NCBI RefSeq assembly: GCF_018310695.1
Contig: NZ_JAGXCY010000001.1
Coordinates: 1 to 64,000, forward strand
Origin: Paenibacillus sp. Marseille-Q4541
Lineage (GTDB): Bacteria; Bacillota; Bacilli; Paenibacillales; Paenibacillaceae
DNA: 64,000 nt
Reading direction: 5' to 3'
In this document: positions 48,515 through 57,780 of the stretch, in pieces
Position numbering within the stretch: the stretch's first letter is position 1
Layout: the number at the start of each line of letters is the position of its first letter
Notes under the pieces: generated by a model
Databases searched by the model: none
Told to the model about the DNA's origin: nothing
Seen by the model: only the letters and a program-made list of their open reading frames with translations
Program-made: the position numbers and the translations under genes

Positions 48515-49375
48515 ATGAGCGGAACTCGTGCTTTAATTCAAAAAAAGATTACTTTTTACGGGGCAGGCGCTATGGCCGAAGCGATTGCAAGAGGACTCAT
48601 TTCAAGGTCTGTACTTTCTCCTTCCTCCATCACGATGATGAATCGCAGCAACAAGGAGAGATTGCAAGAGCTCGAAAATAAATACGGTGTTATTACAGCG
48701 TCTGAGGCAGCTGCCAAAGAAGATGTACTACAAACGACAGATGTCATCGTTCTGTCGATGAAACCTAAGGATGCAGCAGAAGCGCTTCGTTATTTGGGAC
48801 CTCTCTTATCTCCAGGACAACTCGTCGTGTCAGTTATTGCCGGTATGACCATCGAAACGATGCAGACCCTGCTTGGTAAAAAACATCCGGTTGTTCGGAC
48901 CATGCCGAATACTTCCAGCACCATTGGGCTGGGCGCGACGGGAATCGCTTTTTCTGATGAAGTTAGTGAAAATGACCAAAAGCTAGTCCGTACCCTATTT
49001 GAAGCGGTGGGGATCGTCACGATAATTGAAGAGTCTACCATTGAAACCTTGACGGGTGTTTCCGGAAGCGGCCCGGCTTACATTTATTACATGATGGAAG
49101 CGATGATCGAAGCAGGCGTTCGCGGTGGACTTACTTCTGATCAAGCTCGAGATTTGACCGTACAAACTGTACTTGGAGCGGCCAGAATGGTACAGCAAAC
49201 GGGTGAAAGCCCAGAAGACCTTCGTAAAAAAGTAACTTCGCCGAATGGGTCAACCCAGGCTGCACTTGAAGTGCTGGCTAAAGGGAATTTCACAGAAACT
49301 GTCATTGCTGCTGTAGATCGCTGTGCAGAGCGTTCCCGTGAAATGGGCGATGCATTGAAGGAGGAGATCAATTGA
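48515..49375 (+). CDS. proC: Pyrroline-5-carboxylate reductase
   Basis: A 286-residue reductase, last step of proline synthesis. The Rossmann motif ITFYGAGAMAEAIARGLI is close to the start; VRTMPNTSSTIGLGATGI and VSGSGPAYIYYMMEAMIEAGVRGGL, then VTSPNGSTQAAL, are diagnostic. AGGAGG lies 10 bases before ATG. Its stop overlaps the TTG start of mtnW by 3 bases, coupling the proline and methionine-salvage genes. Confidence 0.97.
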   Translation: MSGTRALIQKKITFYGAGAMAEAIARGLISRSVLSPSSITMMNRSNKERLQELENKYGVITASEAAAKEDVLQTTDVIVLSMKPKDAAEALRYLGPLLSPGQLVVSVIAGMTIETMQTLLGKKHPVVRTMPNTSSTIGLGATGIAFSDEVSENDQKLVRTLFEAVGIVTIIEESTIETLTGVSGSGPAYIYYMMEAMIEAGVRGGLTSDQARDLTVQTVLGAARMVQQTGESPEDLRKKVTSPNGSTQAALEVLAKGNFTETVIAAVDRCAERSREMGDALKEEIN

Positions 49376-50595
49376 GTTATTGTACAGCAACTTATCGAAT
49401 TTATGATGATAAAGCGAGTTTCCACAAAAAAGCGGAGTCCATCGCTGTCGGTATGACAGTAGGAAGCTGGACTGAACTACCCGAAGTGAAAAGAGAAGCA
49501 ATGAAACAGCACCTAGGTCAAGTTGTTGAAGTACAGGTTCATGAACCTGAGAATGCTGAGCCAGGAACGCGTTATGGAGATGTAACTATAGCCTATCCGG
49601 ATATTAATTTCAGCAAAGATATCCCTGCCCTGCTCGTTACGGTATTTGGAAAAATATCGATGGACGGTAGAATCAAGCTGATGCAGCTGGGATTCTCAGA
49701 TTCTTTTGCTTCCCATTTCCCTGGCCCTAAATTTGGTATTCAAGGCGTACGTGATCTTCTTGGCGTTCATGATCGTCCATTGCTAATGAGTATTTTCAAA
49801 TCCGTTATTGGACTAAACGCTTCCGAACTACGTGAACAATTTCTGCGTCAAGCACTTGGTGGTGTAGATCTCATCAAGGATGATGAGATTTTATTTGAGA
49901 ATGAACTTACCCCTATTGAAAAAAGAGTAGAAGTTTGCCTGAGAGCCGCGGAAGAAGCAAGCAAAGAAACCGGCAAAAAACTGCTATATGCGACAAACCT
50001 GACAGGACCAACTTCCCGTCTACATGAACAGGCTCGCAAAGCCATCGATGCGGGTGCTAATGCCCTGCTATTCAATGTATTGTCCTATGGGTATGATGTC
50101 TTGCATGAATTGAGTAAGGATCCAGAGATTACCGTTCCGATCATGGCTCATCCGGCGCTTGCCGGTGCTTATTACCCTTCGCCTTACCATGGTATTTCGG
50201 CTTCTGTCCTGCTCGGACAGCTTATGCGTCTGGCTGGAGCTGATCTTGTTCTCTTCCCTTCACCGTACGGCTCAGTAACGATGCCACGCGAAGAAAATAT
50301 GGGGATTAAAGAACAGCTGTTAACCCCTGCCTTTTCCGTGAAACAGAGTATGCCTGTACCTTCAGCCGGAATTCACCCTGGACTGGTTCCACTGATCTTG
50401 AAAGATTTTGGTACCGACGTCATTGTAAATGCGGGCGGCGGCATTCACGGTCACCCGATGGGCACGGAAGCCGGTGGACGTGCATTTGTTCAAGCTATTG
50501 AAGCAACGCAGCAAGGGATTTCGCTTTCAGAATATGCTTCAAACCATCCTGAACTTGAAACTGCCCTGCATCTTTGGGGAGGAGAAACAAAGTGA
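49372..50595 (+). CDS. mtnW: 2,3-diketo-5-methylthiopentyl-1-phosphate enolase (RuBisCO-like)
   Basis: A 407-residue RuBisCO-like protein. It enolises diketo-methylthiopentyl phosphate in methionine salvage and does not fix CO2. The active-site motif GGVDLIKDDEILFENE (about 163-178) holds the carbamylated Lys and metal acidic residues; PIMAHPALAGAYYPSPYHG and VNAGGGIHGHPMGTEAGG match the YkrW group. TTG start after AAGGAGGAG overlaps the proC stop. Followed by mtnX with GTGA overlap. Part of the T-box operon. Confidence 0.95.
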   Translation: MSYCTATYRIYDDKASFHKKAESIAVGMTVGSWTELPEVKREAMKQHLGQVVEVQVHEPENAEPGTRYGDVTIAYPDINFSKDIPALLVTVFGKISMDGRIKLMQLGFSDSFASHFPGPKFGIQGVRDLLGVHDRPLLMSIFKSVIGLNASELREQFLRQALGGVDLIKDDEILFENELTPIEKRVEVCLRAAEEASKETGKKLLYATNLTGPTSRLHEQARKAIDAGANALLFNVLSYGYDVLHELSKDPEITVPIMAHPALAGAYYPSPYHGISASVLLGQLMRLAGADLVLFPSPYGSVTMPREENMGIKEQLLTPAFSVKQSMPVPSAGIHPGLVPLILKDFGTDVIVNAGGGIHGHPMGTEAGGRAFVQAIEATQQGISLSEYASNHPELETALHLWGGETK

Positions 50596-51260
50596 GTAAA
50601 AAAACGGTTATTTTCTGCGACTTTGACGGAACGATTACGTTATCCGACAATATCGTAGCCATCATGAAGCATTTTCAACCTGCTGGTTATGAACCGATTA
50701 TGAAAGATACGGTTGACCAGAAGATTTCTTTACAACAAGGAGTAAGCGCTATGTTCGCCCTTATTCCTTCTGCTCAAAAGGATGAGGTTATCAAGTTTGT
50801 GCTTGGACAAGCCGGTATACGGGATGGTTTTGCTGAGTTCCTTAGCTATGTACGTGAGGAAGGAATTGAATTTTATGTGACGAGTGGAGGCATGGATTTC
50901 TTTATTGACCCTCTACTCGCGCCGTATGGAATTCCAAGTGATCATGTTTACTGTAACAGTGCTGACTTTAATGGTGAGAACATTGAGATTCTGTGGCCTC
51001 ATCCTTGTGAAGCACCATGTACGAATGATTGCGGCATGTGTAAAGCAACCATTATGCGTACATTCGATCCGGATTCCTATGAACGCATTCTGATCGGTGA
51101 CAGTCTGACGGACTTCCAGGGTGCCAAAATCGCAGACCTCGTTTATTCCAGATCGATCTTAACTAAAAAATGCGAGGAACTGCAAGTCCCTCACGTCCCC
51201 TTTACTACTTTCTTTGATATTTTAGAAAACTTACAATTGAAACGTGTTCAGGAGGCATAA
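50592..51260 (+). CDS. mtnX: 2-hydroxy-3-keto-5-methylthiopentenyl-1-phosphate phosphatase
   Basis: A 222-residue HAD phosphatase. DFDGTIT (motif I, nucleophile Asp), YVTSGGMDFFI (motif II) and LIGDSLTDFQGAKIADLVYSR (motifs III-IV) are intact; the cap carries a Cys-rich CEAPCTNDCGMCK segment seen in MtnX. GTG start after GGAGGAG overlaps mtnW by 4 bases. It removes phosphate from the MtnW product to give the acireductone. A frame opening exists at 50574 but lacks a ribosome site. Confidence 0.94.
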   Translation: MSKKTVIFCDFDGTITLSDNIVAIMKHFQPAGYEPIMKDTVDQKISLQQGVSAMFALIPSAQKDEVIKFVLGQAGIRDGFAEFLSYVREEGIEFYVTSGGMDFFIDPLLAPYGIPSDHVYCNSADFNGENIEILWPHPCEAPCTNDCGMCKATIMRTFDPDSYERILIGDSLTDFQGAKIADLVYSRSILTKKCEELQVPHVPFTTFFDILENLQLKRVQEA

Positions 51261-51262
51261 TC

Positions 51263-51907
51263 ATGACTTTTTCAGACATCACCACTGAGGAAAAAAACCG
51301 CATTATTTCAGAACTAGCCAATGTAAAAGATGATTTTGCCAAGAGAGGCTGGTTTCCAGGAACTAGCGGAAATCTCTCCATGCGTGTTGGAGAATTTGAT
51401 CCAGCACAATTCCATTTTGCGGTTACCGCAAGCGGTAAAGATAAAGCAGCCCGCACACCGGAAGACTTCCTCTTTGTAGACAAGGACGGAAAAGCTTGTG
51501 AGTCCACCAACTTGAAACCAAGTGCAGAAACCTTGATCCACTGCGAAATTTATCGCTTAACGGGTTGTGGAGCTGTTTTTCACGTTCACACCGTCTTTAA
51601 TAATCTAATTAGTGAGTACTACGGAGATCAAGGTCATGTGCCTATTCAAGGAATCGAGCTGATCAAAGCATTTAACATTTGGGAAGAAAATGCGGCCATT
51701 GAGGTCCCTGTTCTCCCTAACTATGCACATATTCCTTCCATTGCCGAGCTAGTGCCTGGTACGCTTCAGGAGAAGGTCCCTGGTATCCTACTGCGTAATC
51801 ACGGTATTTATGTATGGGGTAAAGACGCCTTCGAAGCAAGAAAGCATTTAGAGGCGTTTGAGTTCTTATTTGAAGTAATGTACCGCGGACTTTTACTTAA
51901 AAAATAA
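51263..51907 (+). CDS. mtnB: Methylthioribulose-1-phosphate dehydratase
   Basis: A 214-residue class II aldolase-fold, zinc enzyme. WFPGTSGNLSMRV, SAETLIHCEIYRLTGCGAVFHVHTVFNNL (zinc His-x-His) and GILLRNHGIYVWGKDAFEARKHLEAFEF are typical. It dehydrates methylthioribulose 1-phosphate to the diketo compound used by MtnW. AGGAGG 7 bases before ATG; 2 bases after mtnX. Last gene: a terminator follows, so mtnD, which follows mtnB in B. subtilis, is missing here. Confidence 0.95.
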   Translation: MTFSDITTEEKNRIISELANVKDDFAKRGWFPGTSGNLSMRVGEFDPAQFHFAVTASGKDKAARTPEDFLFVDKDGKACESTNLKPSAETLIHCEIYRLTGCGAVFHVHTVFNNLISEYYGDQGHVPIQGIELIKAFNIWEENAAIEVPVLPNYAHIPSIAELVPGTLQEKVPGILLRNHGIYVWGKDAFEARKHLEAFEFLFEVMYRGLLLKK

Positions 51908-51916
51908 TACAAAAGA

Positions 51917-51959
51917 AAAACCGTAGGAACGCCAATCGGACGTTCTTACGGTTTTTTTT
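51917..51959. terminator. Bidirectional terminator ending the pro-mtn operon
   Basis: AAAACCGTA-G-GAACG and CGTTC-T-TACGGTTTT arms around GCCAATCGGA, with T8 on the plus side; it also serves the opposing membrane-protein gene. Confidence 0.92.
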
Positions 51960-51980
51960 ATAAGAGATAAGTTTTACATC

Positions 51981-53276
51981 CTACTCTCTATCTTGATAAG
52001 AAGATAGATCCATATCACGTTCCAGCTCTCTGAGAAGTCTCTCTCCTTCATCTTCTTTCCGTTTCGGAGAAAAGAGTAGTTTCAGTCCTCCCCCGATAAG
52101 GAGCAATGAAACGACGATGGTATTCATATAAGACTGAAGGCTATAAAAGATTTGCAATGACTCAAAGCGATTCTCTAACTCCGGAACGACCAGTCGCAGT
52201 AAAATATAATAGATCCCGAGAAATAATAGGGCAGCACCAATCCAGCCTTGATACCTGTTCCATCCTTCGATCACGGGTCTATCTAGTAAAGGTTCTCTAC
52301 CGTATTTACTGGATAGTTGGAGCCCATCAAAGAAGCTATAAAACCAGATAATCGGAATGAGGAACAGGAACAGCGATAAATTCAGCAAGTCTAAAATGTA
52401 AATACTCCCAAAGAACAGCAACATGAGCTGCAGCCCTCGTTTTTGTAGTCCAAGATACATCTGGCCTGCCCCTGGAAAAGCAGCTAGTAACGTGGCGATC
52501 ACCTTGCTTCGTTTGCCGTGGCTGCGCCCATGTTCAAGCTGTTCGAACAGTGTCTTATCCTCCAGAATTTCTCCAGCCTGTTTGCGATGTACATGCTGGA
52601 CTGCATCAAACATACTGTACAGCCACATAACAGGAAGCAGTAGCAAGAAGAGGAGTATCACTTCTTTTCCAGAGATGGCCGCCACAAATATTAACATAAT
52701 CGCCAGTCCAAAAAATCCAATTAGAAAGGAGAGACCTCGCTGTAACAATCCAAGGTGCAAATGGCCGAGTCCCGGAATAAAAGATAAGAGGATGGTGAAA
52801 AAACGCTCGCTCTCTCTACCTTTTCCTTGATTCGGATAAACATAACCTTCCGGCGGGGGAAATCCGAATGGAGGTTCCATTCCTGGCCCTTGACCGTGAG
52901 GCATTCCGTACAGAGGATGGTCAGGATCTAGGTTATGCTCTCCAGTATGACCTAGATGTCCATAGCCGTTTGTATTAGGCATATATCCTGTGTATCCTGG
53001 AGGATAATTAACCGGATGTTCAGGTTCTCGAAGTAGTTTAACGACCATATCAAACATACTGATAAACCATATAAATCCAGCTCCCAGTACGGAAAGAAGA
53101 CCAAGTTCCTCCGATGCATTGCCTATAAATAGTAAAAAACCAAATCCGAGTAATGCAAAAAACATAAATCCATAAATAAAGCCTCTCACTTTATATTTAT
53201 AATAATAATGCCCAAGCCCTGGTACAAAATTTAATAAGAAGGCAAGCAGCTTACTGCGGTCTTGCTGTATATTCAT
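51981..53276 (-). CDS. Multi-spanning membrane protein with three TM2-like repeats
   Basis: A 431-residue membrane protein built from three similar units, each starting with FxPGLGHxYxGxxxRGxxF: about 17-33 (FVPGLGHYYYKYKVRG), 165-182 (FIPGLGHLHLGLLQRG) and 265-282 (AFPGAGQMYLGLQKRG). Each is followed by hydrophobic helices, with a Gly/Pro/His-rich loop at about 95-150. The repeats recall TM2-domain proteins. No function is known. It is the third gene of an operon with an ECF sigma and its anti-sigma factor, so it may act in the same envelope-stress response. Confidence 0.85.
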   Translation of the reverse strand: MNIQQDRSKLLAFLLNFVPGLGHYYYKYKVRGFIYGFMFFALLGFGFLLFIGNASEELGLLSVLGAGFIWFISMFDMVVKLLREPEHPVNYPPGYTGYMPNTNGYGHLGHTGEHNLDPDHPLYGMPHGQGPGMEPPFGFPPPEGYVYPNQGKGRESERFFTILLSFIPGLGHLHLGLLQRGLSFLIGFFGLAIMLIFVAAISGKEVILLFLLLLPVMWLYSMFDAVQHVHRKQAGEILEDKTLFEQLEHGRSHGKRSKVIATLLAAFPGAGQMYLGLQKRGLQLMLLFFGSIYILDLLNLSLFLFLIPIIWFYSFFDGLQLSSKYGREPLLDRPVIEGWNRYQGWIGAALLFLGIYYILLRLVVPELENRFESLQIFYSLQSYMNTIVVSLLLIGGGLKLLFSPKRKEDEGERLLRELERDMDLSSYQDRE

Positions 53277-53313
53277 ATCATTCCTTCCTTTCTATTGGAT
53301 CCAATTATATTCA

Positions 53314-53805
53314 TCAAGGCTTTGGTTTCAGAGAATCGAGCCAGCCTGCTGCTTTTTGGGTCATTATTTCACTGTAAGGCTGCGTTCCACCTGTCTGTCC
53401 CTTGTTCAGATTGACAGAAGCGATCTGGTCAAAAACACCTGTTGAAATAAAAAGAACCGTGATGGATGCTGCCACTGTATAGTGAACCATTTTATGACTG
53501 AGGATGTCCCTCCATTTTATTCTATAAGACTTCTTCTTTCTTTCCTCACTCCGTCTGGATGAAGCAATCTGCTTCATAATATGGTCCGTAAATTCCTCTT
53601 GATTCGGAAGATTCGGAAACGAAAACATCTCACTATTGTTCTTGCTCTCCATTCCATCGTTATAAACAAGCATTTCAAGAGACATCAGATAGGAGGCAAG
53701 CGCTTCTTCATCTTGAGCGAGCAATTGATCCATTTCATCTCTTTCTGCTGGTGTAAGTGTTCCTGTAATATAGGCTGTAAAACGGTCTTTGTTATGTTTA
53801 TCCAC
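53314..53805 (-). CDS. Putative anti-sigma factor, single membrane helix
   Basis: A 163-residue protein with a cytoplasmic N-terminal part (MDKHNKDRFTAYITGTLTPAERDEMDQLLAQDEEA) like an anti-sigma domain without the zinc-binding HxxxCxxC, a basic stretch, one membrane helix (about 108-127) and a short outer tail. Its start overlaps the end of the sigma gene by 8 bases. The role as inhibitor of the sigma factor rests on topology and place, not on a family match. Confidence 0.8.
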   Translation of the reverse strand: MDKHNKDRFTAYITGTLTPAERDEMDQLLAQDEEALASYLMSLEMLVYNDGMESKNNSEMFSFPNLPNQEEFTDHIMKQIASSRRSEERKKKSYRIKWRDILSHKMVHYTVAASITVLFISTGVFDQIASVNLNKGQTGGTQPYSEIMTQKAAGWLDSLKPKP

Positions 53806-54349
53806 GCCATTCTTCCTCCTTCCAATGTTTCCTGATCCACAATCTTGCCCGGTAAAGCCTGGATTCTACTGTTTTAATTGCAATATTACATTCTTCTGCA
53901 ATTTGTTCGTAATTTTTCTCTTTCAGATAATAATGGATGATAATATCACGATGCTGGGGAGGGAGCATCCTAATCTTTTGCAAAAGCTCATATTGTTTCT
54001 CTTTCTTTATCAGTTGATACACCGTATCCGCATGACGGTCGGGTATATGTATCACTTCATCGTCATGACCCGCTTCTGTTGTAGCTCTGCGGTTTAATTT
54101 TCGTTTCGCATCAATCGCTTTGTGCAGTGCAATTCTAGTAATCCATGTCTTAAATCCTTCCGATCGGTACTGGGGGAGAGATTTGAAAATCTGCACAAAA
54201 GCTTCCTGTGCCGCATCTTCCGCATCCTGGACATGATGAAGTACCGAATAGGTTACCTGAAAAATATGTTTACTGTAAGCATCAATAATTTCGCGATATT
54301 TAGCATGATCTCCTTGCACAATTTGTTCAATTAACCTAGCTTCATCAAT
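53798..54349 (-). CDS. ECF-type RNA polymerase sigma factor
   Basis: About 183 residues in the chosen form. Region 2: LIEQIVQGDHAKYREIIDAYSKHIFQVTYSVLHHVQDAEDAAQEAFVQIFKSLPQY; region 4: LPPQHRDIIIHYYLKEKNYEQIAEECNIAIKTVESRLYRARLWIRK. The strongest ribosome site (AAGGAGGAG) points at an in-frame ATT at 54349, 9 bases on. In-frame TTG codons at 54376 and 54406 lie upstream of that site. A downstream GTG would remove part of region 2. The start is thus uncertain; the end is not. Followed by the anti-sigma gene with overlap. Confidence 0.88.
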   Translation of the reverse strand: MDEARLIEQIVQGDHAKYREIIDAYSKHIFQVTYSVLHHVQDAEDAAQEAFVQIFKSLPQYRSEGFKTWITRIALHKAIDAKRKLNRRATTEAGHDDEVIHIPDRHADTVYQLIKKEKQYELLQKIRMLPPQHRDIIIHYYLKEKNYEQIAEECNIAIKTVESRLYRARLWIRKHWKEEEWRG

Positions 54350-54470
54350 AGCTTCTCTCCTCCTTCCCCATATCAATAGACGTATGAACAAGACATACCC
54401 CTGCAAGTTTTATAAAATATTTTTTTATTTTTTTGAAATCTAGTAATCTATGATCTTATTGTGGCTAAAA

Positions 54471-54507
54471 AAGCAGAAAAAAGACACCCCTTATAAAGAG
54501 GTGCCTT
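54471..54507 (-). terminator. Terminator of dnaD
   Basis: CACC-C-CTT / AAG-A-GGTG hairpin with AAAAAA on the left, 16 bases past the dnaD stop. Confidence 0.78.
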
Positions 54508-54522
54508 ATATTACCTATACAA

Positions 54523-55227
54523 TTAACGTCCTCCGCTTCGGAAGCGGGCGGTGTATGCTTTTACATCCTCGGTTGTCTTGACTCGGTTACGACTCCATTC
54601 TAGCAAGATACGATCAATATATCTAAAATGGACCTTCCCAGCAAACACAGCTTCCTTCAGAGCAAGTAAAATTAACTCTTCCGGATATCTGTCCTGATCC
54701 ATCCAACCAGAAATCGTCTCGTATTCCATTGGAGAAAGAGGCCTACCGAACTCTTTTTCAAACACACGGAACATATTCTTCTCTTCCACTTCTTCCATCG
54801 CTGGTATGGAATTGTGCTGATATGGTTCTGCTGAATTACGACCAAAGATAAGAGAAGATGAATCCTCCTTCAAGCACTCGGCAAGTTTCACATATAATCC
54901 AAGCACGTTATATCGCTCATATTGTATGCCCCTTGCTTCGTCCATATCCTCATCGATACTTACAAAACCATCTCTCATCAGTCTTTGTAGACCTCGAGCA
55001 ACCTGTTCCGGTGCTATGTTCATTCGAGACGCCAATTCCTCCAGAGTAGGGAATTCATTCCCTTCCAGCTGCTGATATGCTATCAGATGTTGAAGAAGAA
55101 GGAATTCACCGTCTGACAATCCAAGTCGGGTGTAATAACGTAACAGAGCATAAGGGAGCTGTACGCTCCCCATGGCCATTCCGTAAGCAACGCCTTTTGC
55201 CCATGCTCCCTCACCTGGTTCGCCCAT
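54523..55227 (-). CDS. dnaD: DnaD primosomal protein
   Basis: A 234-residue helicase-loading protein. The N-terminal winged-helix tetramer domain (QLPYALLRYYTRLGLSDGEFLLLQHLIAYQQLEGNEFPTLEELASRM-like) is followed by a linker and the DnaB_2/DDBH2 domain FRVFEKEFGRPLSPMEYETISGWMDQDRYPEELILLALKEAVFAGKVHFRYIDRIL. It acts with DnaB, DnaI in origin firing and restart. asnS lies 20 bases upstream, as in Bacillus. The next gene in B. subtilis, nth, is not here. Confidence 0.93.
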   Translation of the reverse strand: MGEPGEGAWAKGVAYGMAMGSVQLPYALLRYYTRLGLSDGEFLLLQHLIAYQQLEGNEFPTLEELASRMNIAPEQVARGLQRLMRDGFVSIDEDMDEARGIQYERYNVLGLYVKLAECLKEDSSSLIFGRNSAEPYQHNSIPAMEEVEEKNMFRVFEKEFGRPLSPMEYETISGWMDQDRYPEELILLALKEAVFAGKVHFRYIDRILLEWSRNRVKTTEDVKAYTARFRSGGR

Positions 55228-55247
55228 TTACATCCCTCCTATGGTAC

Positions 55248-56543
55248 TTATGGGTAGAGACGATACAGCGTCCGTGGGAATGGAATAGTTTCACGTACAT
55301 GATCAAGTCCGCAAATCCAAGCTACCGTACGTTCTAGTCCAAGACCAAAACCGGAGTGAGGAACTGATCCGTAAGTACGAAGATCTAGATACCACTGATA
55401 AGCTTCACGGGACAGATTGTGTTCTTCAAAACGCTCTTCCATCAGTTTTGGATCATCTATACGCTGCGATCCACCAATGATTTCTCCATATCCTTCTGGA
55501 GCGATCATATCCGCACACAGTACAACCTCTGGACGGTTCGGATCTGGCTTCATATAGAATGCTTTAATACCTGCAGGATAATGGGTAATGAAGACAGGCT
55601 TGTCATATTTCTCGGCAATCGCTGTTTCATGAGGAGCACCAAAATCTTCGCCCCATGGAATGTCAAAACCTTCTCCTTGCAGGAATGTAATCGCCTCATC
55701 ATAAGTAATGCGAGGGAATGGAGCTTGTATGTTTTCCAGTTTGGAAATGTCACGTCCGATGCTTTCCAGCTCTTTACGACAGTTTTTCACAACCGACTGA
55801 ACTACATGTGAAATAAACTGTTCCTGAACACGAAGGCTTTCTTCATGATCCACAAACGCCATTTCAGGTTCGATCATCCAGAACTCAATCAAGTGACGAC
55901 GAGTTTTAGACTTTTCAGCGCGGAATGTAGGTCCAAATGAATATACTTTTCCAAGAGCCATCGCAGCAGCTTCCATATAGAGCTGACCACTTTGTGTCAG
56001 ATAAGCATCTTCATCAAAATATTTAATGTGGAACAGGTTCGTTGTACCTTCTGCAGAAGAAGGAGTTAGGATCGGAGGATCTACAATCGTAAATCCGTTC
56101 GTATCAAAATACTCCTGAACCGCACGGATAATTTCCGCACGAATAACCATAATCGCACGCTGCTTGTTCGAACGAAGCCACAAGTGACGATGATCCATCA
56201 AGAAATCAACGCCGTGCTCTTTAGGCGTAATCGGATAATTTTCAGTTAGATGAATGATTTCAATTCCTGTAACCGTAAGTTCGTACCCGGACTGACTACG
56301 CGGTTCTTCCCGAACTACTCCCGTTACATAAAGTGAACTTTCCTGTGTAAGACTTTTTGCATCGTTCCAAATGTCTTCGGAAACTTCACTTTTCACAACT
56401 ACACCCTGGATATAACCAGTACCATCGCGAAGCTGTAAAAATTGAATTTTACCGCTGGAACGTTTGTTATTAATCCACGCTCCAATCGTTACGGTTTCTC
56501 CAACATGCCTGCTGACATGGCGAATGTCACTTTTCGTGCTCAT
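55248..56543 (-). CDS. asnS: Asparaginyl-tRNA synthetase
   Basis: A 431-residue class IIb synthetase, the usual length. An OB-fold anticodon domain (about 15-110) precedes the catalytic core with motif 2 [28 protein letters not shown] and motif 3 [27 protein letters not shown]. In-frame codons extend to 56615, but AGGGAGAG sets ATG 56543. It lies 31 bases after ackA. No T-box seen upstream, because ackA abuts it. Confidence 0.97.
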   Translation of the reverse strand: MSTKSDIRHVSRHVGETVTIGAWINNKRSSGKIQFLQLRDGTGYIQGVVVKSEVSEDIWNDAKSLTQESSLYVTGVVREEPRSQSGYELTVTGIEIIHLTENYPITPKEHGVDFLMDHRHLWLRSNKQRAIMVIRAEIIRAVQEYFDTNGFTIVDPPILTPSSAEGTTNLFHIKYFDEDAYLTQSGQLYMEAAAMALGKVYSFGPTFRAEKSKTRRHLIEFWMIEPEMAFVDHEESLRVQEQFISHVVQSVVKNCRKELESIGRDISKLENIQAPFPRITYDEAITFLQGEGFDIPWGEDFGAPHETAIAEKYDKPVFITHYPAGIKAFYMKPDPNRPEVVLCADMIAPEGYGEIIGGSQRIDDPKLMEERFEEHNLSREAYQWYLDLRTYGSVPHSGFGLGLERTVAWICGLDHVRETIPFPRTLYRLYP

Positions 56544-56574
56544 GCCCGATCTCTCCCTGTTTATAAAATAGTAA

Positions 56575-57780
56575 TTATTGTGTTGCTTCGACAATACAAT
56601 TCGTGTCGCGAGCAATAACGAGCTCTTCGTTCGTTGGGATAACGAGTACCTCTACTTTGGAATTCGCTGTAGAAATTCGACGTGGCTCACCAGAACGAAT
56701 TTTGTTAAGTTCCTCATCAACCTCAACACCGAGATAAGTCAATTGTTCAAGAACGCGCTGACGAAGTACAACGGAGTTCTCTCCTACCCCTGCTGTGAAG
56801 ACGATAACATCGACGCCATTCATAGCTGCTGCATAGGAACCGATGTATTTGCGAAGACGGTACTCATACATATTGAAAGCAAGAGTAGAGTTAGGTTCAC
56901 CCTTCTCCATTCCCTCTGTAATTTCACGCATGTCACTGCTTACACCGGAGATCGCAAGCAATCCACTATGTTTGTTCAGCATGGAATTGACTTCGTTGAC
57001 TGTCAGGTCTTCCTTGTTCATAACGTATGGTACGATAGCTGGATCAAGGTCACCACTACGTGTTCCCATCATCAGACCTTCGAGTGGTGTCATTCCCATC
57101 GAAGTATCAACAGATACACCATTCTGAATTGCTGTTAAACTACCACCGTTACCTACGTGACAAGTAATAATTTTCAGGTCTTCAATCGGACGCTCAAGAT
57201 ACTCTGCAGCAATTTGGCTCACATAGTAATGGGAAGTTCCGTGTGCACCATAACGACGTACTTTGTACTTGTTATACAGTACACGTGGAATAGCATACAA
57301 ATATGCGTGTTCAGGCATCGTTTGATGGAATGCAGTATCGAATACGACAACTTGCGGTACACCTGGCATATTAACTTCAGCAGCACTGATACCCATCATA
57401 GCAGCTGGATTATGAAGTGGTGCAAGGTCGATCAGACGACGGATTTCCGCTTTTACTTCATCCGTTACAAGAGCGGATTCTTTAAAAGTTTCACCACCGT
57501 GTACTACACGATGACCTACTGCCTGAATTTCCGAGATGGACTTCATTACGCCGTGTTCTTCGTGTGTCAGCTTGTCCAGTACTTTACGAATTGCAGTCGT
57601 ATGTTCTAGAATTTCACTAACTTCGGTAACCTCTTCTTTACCCGTAGGTTTGTGATTCAAAATGGAGGAATCCATACCGATTCGTTCTACAAGTCCTTTT
57701 GCAAGTACAGACTCATCTGTCATGTCGTACACTTGATATTTCAGAGAAGAACTCCCTGCATTAATAACTAAAATTTTCAT
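56575..57780 (-). CDS. ackA: Acetate kinase
   Basis: A 401-residue acetate/propionate kinase. [15 protein letters not shown] at the start, [22 protein letters not shown] (catalytic Asp), [29 protein letters not shown] and FTAGVGENS are all family motifs. It turns acetyl phosphate into acetate and ATP. Its ATG overlaps the stop of the acyl-CoA dehydrogenase gene by 4 bases. Link of the two suggests a fermentation module with rex a few kb upstream. Confidence 0.97.
   Translation of the reverse strand: MKILVINAGSSSLKYQVYDMTDESVLAKGLVERIGMDSSILNHKPTGKEEVTEVSEILEHTTAIRKVLDKLTHEEHGVMKSISEIQAVGHRVVHGGETFKESALVTDEVKAEIRRLIDLAPLHNPAAMMGISAAEVNMPGVPQVVVFDTAFHQTMPEHAYLYAIPRVLYNKYKVRRYGAHGTSHYYVSQIAAEYLERPIEDLKIITCHVGNGGSLTAIQNGVSVDTSMGMTPLEGLMMGTRSGDLDPAIVPYVMNKEDLTVNEVNSMLNKHSGLLAISGVSSDMREITEGMEKGEPNSTLAFNMYEYRLRKYIGSYAAAMNGVDVIVFTAGVGENSVVLRQRVLEQLTYLGVEVDEELNKIRSGEPRRISTANSKVEVLVIPTNEELVIARDTNCIVEATQ

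Noticed and set aside
56578..57138. Plus-strand frame inside ackA
   Set aside because: Antisense to conserved acetate kinase motifs; no promoter or ribosome site.
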